Source: Gracilariopsis chorda
Lineage: Eukaryota > Rhodophyta > Florideophyceae > Gracilariales > Gracilariaceae
DNA: 64,000 bases
NCBI GenBank assembly: GCA_003194525.1
Contig: NBIV01000056.1
Coordinates: forward strand, 186,001 to 250,000
Reading direction: 5' to 3'
The translations under genes were made by a program, and so were the position numbers. The notes under the pieces were generated by a model. It saw only the letters and a list, made by a program, of their open reading frames with translations, was not told the DNA's origin and ran no database searches. Numbering within the stretch: position 1 is the first letter of the stretch; each line of letters begins with the position of its first letter. Below, in pieces: positions 54,481 to 62,233 of the stretch.

Positions 54481-57199
54481 ACCAGTAAACCAGTTGTAGA
54501 CTTTCTGGTGTCCTCGCAAGCAGCCCAGTCTGCACTGCAATACGCTTCCATCAGCGCATTGGCGCTTGATGAGAAGTGGAGGCAATAGTCCTTCGTACCT
54601 TTCAGGTATCTTAACACCCTTTTCGCAAGTCCAGCATGTCTCTTTCCAGGAGCATGCACTTGCCTGGCTAGCATTCAAGCTGCGAACATGATGTCAGGCC
54701 TTGAAGTCACAGCCAAGTACATCAAATGCCCTACCAGTTTTCGGTATCGGACGTGAAGCATAGTGGAAAGATATTCTTCGTCGTCCTTTAGATCCGTCAG
54801 ATCACAAGGAGTAGGCAACGGAGTTTGCACAGGATTCGATTTCACTAATCCGTACTCCTCTAACGTCTTCACGACGTATCTTTCTTGTGATACCCAAATG
54901 CCTTTGCTGTCCCTGTCGATGTTCATCCCAATAAAAGACTTTGCTTCACCAAGAAACTTCACTTGAAAGAGTTTCTTCATCTCTTCCTTAAAGAATTCCA
55001 GGAGAGATCTTGAGTCTGACAACATTAGTACGTCGTCTACTACAACCACGAGTATAATAAACCCAATACTCGACTTGTAGATATACAGTCGGCTGTCCGT
55101 TCGCGACTGCTGAAATTTTAGCTTTAGCAGCTCTGAATGGAATAGCGATCCCCAGATGTGTCCGGCTTGTTTCGCACCATACATCGACTTCAGTAGTAGG
55201 CAGACGTTTCCATGTTTATATGACAAGCCCGACGCATTGGTTGGCTGTTCCATTATTAGTGGCTCGTCCAGGTCTCCGTATAAGTAAGCGTTACTTATAT
55301 CCAAGGTTTCCATTATTAAACATTGTGCAGCCGCTTTCGTCAGCCCAAGTCGGATTGTCTCTAGCCGTGCTACAGGAGCATACAGCTTTTACGGATCGTA
55401 ATCCAAATATGGCTCCTGTTTGTCTCCTCTGACCACACATCGAGCCTTTGGCAGTACCTTCAGTGGCTTGCTGGTTATATGCTTCGCGATGAACGTCCAC
55501 AGGAATGGCAGTGGTTTCATTTCAGGTTCCCGGTCCACCAGTTTCCACGTCTTTCTGCTTGTTAGAGCCTCGTACTTCCTATCGATTGCATCGGCCCACT
55601 GTGGAATGTTGCGTGCATCTCTAAAGGTCTTTGGAACTGTGAGTTCATGTTCCTCATTGTCATACCTTGCCCTTGATACCAAGCACTGAGCTAGAGATGC
55701 GTCCATATGTTCCTCGTCCGCATCTCGCATATTGCTTTCGGCTTCTTTTCGTTTCAATGAGGAGAAATCAATCAATTGATTGATTGAAGGGAGTCTTTCC
55801 TTTGTAAACGTGAAGTCCTGTTGTCTAAATTTCACTACCTTGCGTAGCGAAGGAATGTAAATCCGGTACAGAGTGCGTAGGCTTTGCATTCCAACAAAGT
55901 GTCCGGGAAGTGCTCGAGGCAAGAGTTTTTTGTTTGGAACAGTCTCTGATCTGTAGATAAATGCAAGTCCCTTTTGTCCAGACTTCAGAGGTCTCGAGAA
56001 GTCTGGCTTTCCCTTGAACCATAGTGTGTAGGGAATCTGCATACCTACACGGGAATTTGGTAGGCGGTTACGTATCCAGCTAGCGTGGGATATCGCCTCT
56101 TCCCATAGTTCTAGAGGGAGTTTTGAAGCGTGCAGAATTGTCCTTGCAGTTTTCCAAAGGTCTTGGATGATCTTGTCTGCCGCTCCATTTGACTGGTGGG
56201 CGTATAGCAGAGTGTACTCGAGGACGATTCCGTTTTCTGACGCGTATGCAATGAAGTCTTCAGATCGGTTCTCACCCGCCCCGTCAAGGCGAACGCGGTA
56301 GAGTCTATGGCCTCGTAACTCGTTCTCTGCTTGCGCCTTGTACCATCTTATGGAAGGGAAGAACTGCCGTTTCCTATCCATAAAGTATATAGATGACGAA
56401 CTTGTGTTGTAATCAAGGAGAACCTGCATATACCTCGAGCATTGTTATGAAGGTGGGGGAATCCGACCAGTAAGGTATGTATGCACCAGTTCTAGGGGCT
56501 TCGTGGCCGTTGATGATGAGGGTTCCACGGCAGCCCGTTTTGTCCCTGCTTCAATGCAGTCTGAGCATTGGATGTTGTATACCTCGGAGCGTAAGAGGTT
56601 TGGGATCCCTATCGATTGTTTCGGACAGGACAAGAGCCTATCCTTTCCTGTTTGACCAAATCTGTCGTGCCAGTCTTTGGCGGTGTCACCTGAGAACGGG
56701 GTTACCGTTTGTGCTCTTGGCGGGGGAATAGGGTTCGGAAACGGATATAGTCCGTCCCTTTGTTGTGACCGGTAGAATACATCACCAGAGTTCGGATGTT
56801 CGATGATGAAGCACGTGGAGTCTGAGTTATTCAAGAATTCTACACGAGTGTGCTGTGTGAGGATTGAGAGGGAAATGAGGTTACAGTCGAAGGATGGTGT
56901 GTATTTTGCGGGAAGACTCAATCCGTCTCCCAGTGGGAGTCTTATTGTTCCGTATCCTTCGATCCTAGACTGGCGGTCGCATGTGCGCACTGTTTGGTCT
57001 CCAGTACGGTGATAGTCCCAGAACAATGATTTGTCGTTGACAAAGACATGTATCGCTCCACAGTCGAGCCATCTGTTGACTTTACTATCAAAGCAGGAAG
57101 ACTAGCCTTAGCAATTGCAACGAAACCTCGTGGCTCTTGTTCAGTGTTATATCGTTGGCTATTGTTTCGGTGTGGGTTTTGTTCATGCCTATTTGAGTC
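54481..57199 (-). pseudogene. pol: Copia 2 pol: protease, integrase, reverse transcriptase, start of RNase H
   Basis: Protease has WLDCGAIHVFV near 57060 (DCGA where DSGA is expected). Integrase has a partial zinc finger (KDWHDRF...CSDC) in the frame 57026-56445. From 56429 a single frame runs to beyond 54675 with stops only at 55389-55391 (TAA) and 54675-54677 (TGA). It encodes RLDGAGENRSEDFIAYA and AHQSNGAADKIIQDL (the Glu expected near SNGxAE reads Asp), then PWDISNAYLYG-like METLDISNAYLYGDLDEPL. It continues with SMYGAKQAGHIW, VVVVDDVLML (VVDD box) and SRPDIMFAA. RNase H starts with YCSADWAACEDTRKSTTGLLV at about 54490. In sum it is nearly complete but broken. Confidence 0.85.
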
Positions 57200-58056
57200 C
57201 CATGGTCCTTGCTTTTTGTTCTTGTTTCTCCTAGGGAAGCGATTCCTTCCGCGTTTAGTATGTCTGTTATTTGCGCGGTCAATCGCTCTTTTTACTCTGC
57301 ACTCGGCGCGAATGTGTCCTAGTTTACTACAGTTCCAGCATCTGACATTCTTGGACTTGAATGTAGATTGTTTTGGTCCGGCGTGGGATATCTGGGCTGC
57401 GAGGTACGGATGTTGTCGCGCTTTATTTGTTTCTTGTGCCTCAGAGGTAGTTGCGGACTTTCAATGCTTTCTTCTGTCCATTTCAGAACGTACGAGGGAA
57501 ACGACTTGATCGTATTCCATGTTATTGCCGTCAGCTAGGAGAGTAATGGCCATTAGAGATTCGGGGAGTGTTCTAAGTAGGCAAGCGGTGCATTCGGGAT
57601 CAGGTAGTCGATCGCCTAAGCGTGCAAGCTCTAAGAAGATGGTTTACATGTCGTGTAGGTGTTTCTGTATGTCGTCACTATCATGGAATATCATACCACT
57701 TAGACGTTTACGGAGGTTCATATTCGACTGGATGTTGTCTTTCTTATAGGTTGATTCCAACTTCGCCCATATTCTAATGAGGTTCAGTGCCCTCGTTCAA
57801 GTAGGTCTGAGACGGCGACGATGGGTTGTGTACCTAAGGTTTGCACGATAATAGAAGGTGCTTTCCTATTGGCATCGTCCCAGCGCTTTCGCGCTTGGGC
57901 GGTACTTTGTCCCTCTATGGGTCGCTCTTGATTGAGCACGAAGAGTGCTTGTGAGGCGTGCATCAAGTCGCGAACGTAAATACGCCAAGTATAGTAGTCT
58001 GCGTTCCCTTGTAAGCGGGGGACGCGCCTTGTATCTGTAACTCGATCCCCATCCAT
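57200..58056 (-). pseudogene. gag: Copia 2 gag
   Basis: ATG 58054-58056 opens a frame to 57784 with GNADYYTWRIYVRDLMHASQ, matching element 3. After a frame change near 57790 it continues with WAKLESTYKKDNIQSN, RTLPESLMAITLLAD and LVRSEMDRR. A perfect CCHC knuckle, CWNCSKLGHIRAEC, follows at about 57305-57346. Several shifts and stops make it non-functional. Confidence 0.75.
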
Positions 58057-58600
58057 CACTGAGAGACTGTAAGTGAGAGAGGAGAGTAGTATTTTGTTAT
58101 CTTCACCGGTCCCTTACCGGGCGAGGGATTCTACTTGGCGGGGACGCTGGCAGGAGATGCTATCTCCGAAGGCCCTAAAGGTCAGACCTCTGACTCCGGG
58201 TTAGACTCTACCGGTGAGTTGTGATTTTTTGCGGCCTTACAAGTTCTGCACAAACCAAAACTTGGTTCGCGCTTTCCTACGGAACGTCCAGGAGAGGTTA
58301 CTAACAGGGGATATGTTTTCACCAGTAAACCTCTTCTAGTTCCCTGCAGATGCTTGCTCGGCAAAGGTTTCTCTGCTATCACTAACCACGATTTAGTCCG
58401 GGCTGAACGATGAGACACCCTGTCTCCGAAGATTCGCAGCGCACACCCCAGCAGAGCCGGTTATACGGTGTGATTACTAGCCCTCAGATTAGTTCAAGTC
58501 CCCACTCGATTCCCTGCCGGTTCTCAGCTTTCGAACTATATCTGCGATCAGAGTGCCAACTTCCACGTAGGGGTAATGGCAACAAAGGCCCTTAATCACA
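58057..58600 (-). repeat. Copia 2 5' LTR/leader region
   Basis: Reading leftward this stretch aligns, with gaps, to 60851-61411 upstream of copia 3. Shared blocks include GGTGTCTCATCGTTCAGCCC and GATAGCATCTCCTGCCAG. It therefore holds the 5' LTR and untranslated leader, but I could not place the LTR boundary or the primer site. Confidence 0.65.
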
Positions 58601-59277
58601 GACGCAAGCTTCCCGTCTGGTGAATGCTCAACTCCACGCAGCTTCCGGTGGAGTGGCGGGAATTTCTTCTCAACCCAAGTTTTTATGTTGGGGAGGTAAC
58701 CCTGATTCGCAATACGTACGCAAACGGCGGGAATTTATAGTGGTTACTTCCGCGTGGGGGTGTCGAGCGTGTAGTAGAGGCTAAGAGTTGCAGCGTAGAG
58801 GCTTCAGGTGGTCGGTCCAGACGCCAAGGCGATGGCAAGGGTTGTTCAACGACACGGGGATGTTCAAGAATCCTCTAGCCTACACGCGTCTGCGCAGCGC
58901 GGGAACGAGGGGAAGGGAGCAGGGGTTTCTTTCCGGGTGATAACAATTACGCGAGGTTCGGTTGGTGGATGAAGAGCAAGAGTGGAAACACAACGTCCAG
59001 TTTGCTGAAAAGTCGGGTGGCTCTCGACAAAGTACGCGGTAGGGATGCGCGAGACCCAAGGAGAACGTCGATCAGATTAAGCGCAACGGATAATGGCAAA
59101 GATGAAATGGAAGCGCGAGGGGGAGACTGTTCCACTACCGTACTAGAGCGGTGAAAGTCCAGTGGCGACGGTAATGCGCAATACCCAAGTTAGTGGCAAG
59201 ACTCAAGATGTTTTTGAGCCAGATGTTGCAATACGCAAACTCGGTAGATGTTCTCGAAATACGACAAAGTCCGTAGA
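58601..59277. other. Spacer, nothing recognised
   Basis: No frame above 62 codons. It may still contain upstream parts of the copia 2 LTR. Confidence 0.35.
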
Positions 59278-59467
59278 TTGCAGAAATGGGGGAATGTTTC
59301 CCCCCAATTCTGCAAGTCAAAAAATCACTGCCAGTAAGGCGGGTTGTAGTCTGGCGCAGTGTTGCCAAAAGAGGTTACCAAAGTTACCAGATTAAGGCTA
59401 ATCAAGGCTACTTCGGAGGCTACTTGGAGTTTGCAGAAATGGGGGAATGTTTCCCCCAATTCGGCAA
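59278..59467. repeat. Pair of near-identical hairpins 153 bp apart
   Basis: 59278-59315 and 59431-59467 both read TTGCAGAAATGGGGGAATGT followed by T2-C5/6-AATTC and G-CAA. Each folds back on itself (TTGCAGAA with TTCTGCAA, and TGGGGGAA with TTTCCCCC). The second copy has one mismatch in the outer stem. The intervening 115 bases are not repeated. They may be the ends of a small foldback transposon or paired regulatory hairpins. Confidence 0.75.
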
Positions 59468-59827
59468 GTGAGATTGTGAATTGGAAGCCAACTGCAAAAA
59501 AAGGCAAGTCCCAGAGCGCGTCTATGTTTTGAACGCAAACCGGAAGCTGATGATTGCGGGGTTTTGGGGAGAGACTGCGCACAAGTTCAGACGTGAGTTT
59601 GCTTTTCCACGCAAATGGGACCGCAATAAATGAAGTAGTGGTATCGCAAAGGGGTGCGCTGATGTTGGTGTAGTTTCAATAGACTTGCGAACGAAAGTTC
59701 TCCAAGCAGGTTAACGTGGGGACGCATCGGTTGTGGCGCGTGCGAACTCTCCAGGGGAGTAGAAAGGGAAAGGGGAGGGAAAGCACGGAGAGAACCCAGT
59801 GTGGGAGTTTTTCACCGCGACGCTACC
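59468..59827. other. Spacer
   Basis: No recognisable gene or repeat. Confidence 0.35.
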
Positions 59828-59974
59828 GTGAAAAACACGGGGTAGTGCCTGGCGGCTTGACCCCCACACGAGGTCAGCCAGAGCCGTCGGCGGTGCTTTA
59901 TTGACACTCTGACCGTCAGGTTCAGTGAAACGTGTACGTCTACATGTTTTACTGAACAGCTGGTACAGCCATTC
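59828..59974 (+). repeat. 147-nt structured dispersed repeat, copy 2
   Basis: Second copy of the unit at 52805-52951, in the same orientation, 7,023 bp further on. Within the long hairpin (59920-59936 with 59941-59957) its three stem differences from copy 1 all keep a G-C, A-T or G-T pair, and the other two fall in the loop. Seven of the ten differences are C-to-T or G-to-A towards this copy. Confidence 0.7.
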
Positions 59975-60280
59975 GCAAATAGGAAAGACAGAGCGACAAC
60001 CGCTAAATGGTAGCATCGCTGCGGGCGTACGACAAGCCTGATAGCGATTATATATTATACTTTATCGATAACAGTACTGTTAAGCAGACAGCGCCCGCCG
60101 TCTCTACTGCATACGCAAAAAAAAACAACCATTCAGGGACGCTGCAGCAATCAATGTTTAACTGCAAGCAACCTACGAGCAAAGAAAAGCTCATCGCACT
60201 TCTTACAAAACGCCCAGCTTTTCTAGCCGGGCTCTAAGCAAACCTTGCCCGCTCGGCGTTCCCCGCGGCCGCCACCTTTT
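59975..60280. other. Spacer
   Basis: AT-rich at first (TATATATTATAC near 60049), then changing sharply to GC-rich; no gene recognised. Confidence 0.35.
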
Positions 60281-60680
60281 GACCGGCTTCTCTCCCCCCA
60301 AACGCCCCCCGTGGCTTCCAAATTCGGCTGCCGCCTCCTCCCCAACGTGGCTGCTGACTTTAGACCGGCTTCTCTTCCCCATGCTCCCTGCGGTTTCTGC
60401 TTTCGGCTGCCCCCCCCACATGACTGAGGCCTTTTGACTGGCTTCTTTTTCAACCACTGCGAATTCAGCTTTCGGCCACTGCCCTTCCTACGCGGCTGAC
60501 GCCTTTTTACCGGCTTCTTCTCCCCCCGCTGCAGCTTCCATATTTGGCCGCCTCCCCCCCTCCCCGAGGCTGCCGCCTCTGGACTGGCCTCCCCGCGGCT
60601 TCCGCCATTGAACCCTCCCCGTGGCTGCCGTGTTTGGACTGGCCTTTCTCTCCCCCCCCGCCTTCTCCATCGTGGACACA
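60281..60680. repeat. GC-rich degenerate minisatellite (~73-bp unit)
   Basis: A module GA(C/T)(C/T)GGC(T/C)T-C(T/C)..CCCC followed by a GGCTGCCGC-type stretch recurs with starts near 60281, 60363, 60436, 60508, 60582 and 60637. Spacing is mostly 72-82 bp. Strong C/G strand asymmetry gives long Gly/Ala/Arg-rich frames on the minus strand, which I regard as by-products. Confidence 0.65.
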
Positions 60681-60850
60681 GGCTTCCGGCATGCAAACAC
60701 AACCCCCTATGCTGCTTTCGCCTTTGCCCCCCCCTCTCTTCTTTCGACGCTGTTATTATCCGTCATCGTCTGTTAAAGTCCTGAACACAAGGCCTCGCCT
60801 TTCAACACCCTACCAGGGACTTCGACTTTAAGACGAGATACCAAGTCCCG
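60681..60850. other. Spacer
   Basis: No feature recognised. Confidence 0.3.
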
Positions 60851-61411
60851 GGCAGGGCCTCCGCAGCCATTACCCACTTAGTGGAAGTTGGCAACTGGTC
60901 TCTCAAAGTAGTCCGCAAGCTGAGTACCGTTAGGGAACCGAAAGGGGACTTGAACTAATCCTGCGGCGAGTTAGCGCACTACATAACCGGCACAGCTGGG
61001 GTGTGGCTGCAAAGCGTCGGTGACATGGTGTCTCATCGTTCAGCCCGGACTCCAACAACAGATCAGCAAGCGAACCGGAGCACTTTTGCAGAGCAAGTAA
61101 CTGAAAGGGATCAGAGGAGGTAAACTGATGAAAACATATCCTGCTGTTAGTAACCTCTCCTGGACACCCCGCACGTTACACACACCCTCTTTCTGGATTG
61201 CGCAGAACTTGGGCCGGCTGTTGAAACCGCATCTCATTGAGAGAGTCTTACTTGGAGCCTGAGATCTGGCCTTTAGGGGTTCGGGGATAGCATCTCCTGC
61301 CAGTGGCCCCGAACGTTCAAGGAGTAAAAGAAGGATCCCTCCCCGGTAGGAAACCGGTGAATACACTTCATCTGCCACCTTATCTGCGTCTCACGTAGGG
61401 TTTACTCCGCG
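60851..61411 (+). repeat. Copia 3 5' LTR/leader region
   Basis: Homologous in inverted orientation to 58057-58600. It directly precedes the gag start of copia 3. The LTR boundary is not resolved. Confidence 0.65.
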
Positions 61412-62233
61412 ATGGAAATTGAAAAAGAACACAAGACCAAACGTATACCCAGACTAAAATGGAACGCCGACTACTATACATGGCGCATATACGTGCGGGA
61501 CATAATGCATAGCTTGCAAGCACTATTCGTGCTCACACAACTACGCCCAACTGATGGTAGTGCGCAAGCACGAAAGCGATGGGACGACGCCGATCGAAAG
61601 GCAAGATCGGCCATCGTACAGAACTTGGGCATGCAGCCTATCGTTGCTGTCTCCGAGCTACTAGAACAGGAGTACTGCTCTGGTTTGAATGTGTGGACGA
61701 AACTTGAGTCCACATACAAGAAGGATAACATGCCATCCAAACTAAACCTCCGTTAGAAGCTAAGCACTTTAACCTTCAAAGATGGTGACGACATACAGGA
61801 ACACCTCACTGAGTTGGAAACAACTTACTTGGAACTTGTCAGACTTGGTGATCCACTGACGGACGAAGAGCGAGCTGCCCATCTGCTTTGCACCTTACCC
61901 GACTCACTCATGGCCATAACAATACTAGCAGATGCTACAAACATGAAGCACAACCATGTACTATCACTTGTCCGTTCAGAGATGGATCGTCGAATACAAA
62001 GAGCCTCTACCTCTTTCATAAGGACTAAAATTACCAACAACAACAGCATTAACCCATACTCTGCCGCAAAGAAATCTACCATTCGGAGCAAGCAACCCTC
62101 TCGAAGAAGAAAGACAGGAGCACAGTGCTGGAAATGCGGACGAATAGGACACATCCGTTATGAGTGCTGGTCACAAAAAAAGAACCATACGTACAACTAG
62201 AGGCAACAAACTCACCAGAAATCCAAGCGGAAC
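61412..62233 (+). pseudogene. gag: Copia 3 gag
   Basis: ATG 61412 opens NADYYTWRIYVRDIMHSLQ; a TAG at 61754-61756 is followed in the same frame by KLSTLTFKDGDDIQEHLTEL and LCTLPDSLMAITILAD. The CCHC zinc knuckle CWKCGRIGHIRYEC lies near 62126-62167. A second in-frame TAG at 62198-62200 separates it from the protease region. The CAG-to-TAG type of change would explain the first stop. Confidence 0.8.

Larger units (their letters stand above)
53225..58056 (-). mobile_element. Ty1/copia element 2, decayed, carrying an insertion
   Basis: A minus-strand copia polyprotein: gag (58056 leftward), protease, integrase, RT and RNase H ending at about 53225. It is related to element 3 at 61412 onward, as shown by shared blocks such as YYTWRIYVRD, AHQSNG and LWEEAISHA. 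It contains nonsense codons, several frame changes, and an 823-bp insertion (53658-54480) within the RNase H sequence. No terminal LTR pair could be delimited. It cannot be autonomous. Confidence 0.85.

Noticed and set aside
52805-59974. The 147-nt units as LTRs of copia 2
   Set aside because: Similarity ends abruptly at both sides, they lie 0.3-1.8 kb outside the coding region, and they do not match the shared leader region of copia 2 and 3. Not fully excluded.
60203-60702. Gly/Arg/Lys-rich 159-codon minus-strand frame
   Set aside because: It is the translation of a C-rich minisatellite; the period matches the DNA repeat and there is no independent evidence of coding.
60935-60975. tRNA gene on the minus strand, suggested by a B-box-like GTTCAAGTCCC
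   Set aside because: The T-stem flanking the loop does not pair and no acceptor stem could be built. The same sequence in the copia 2 leader shows it is part of the retrotransposon.
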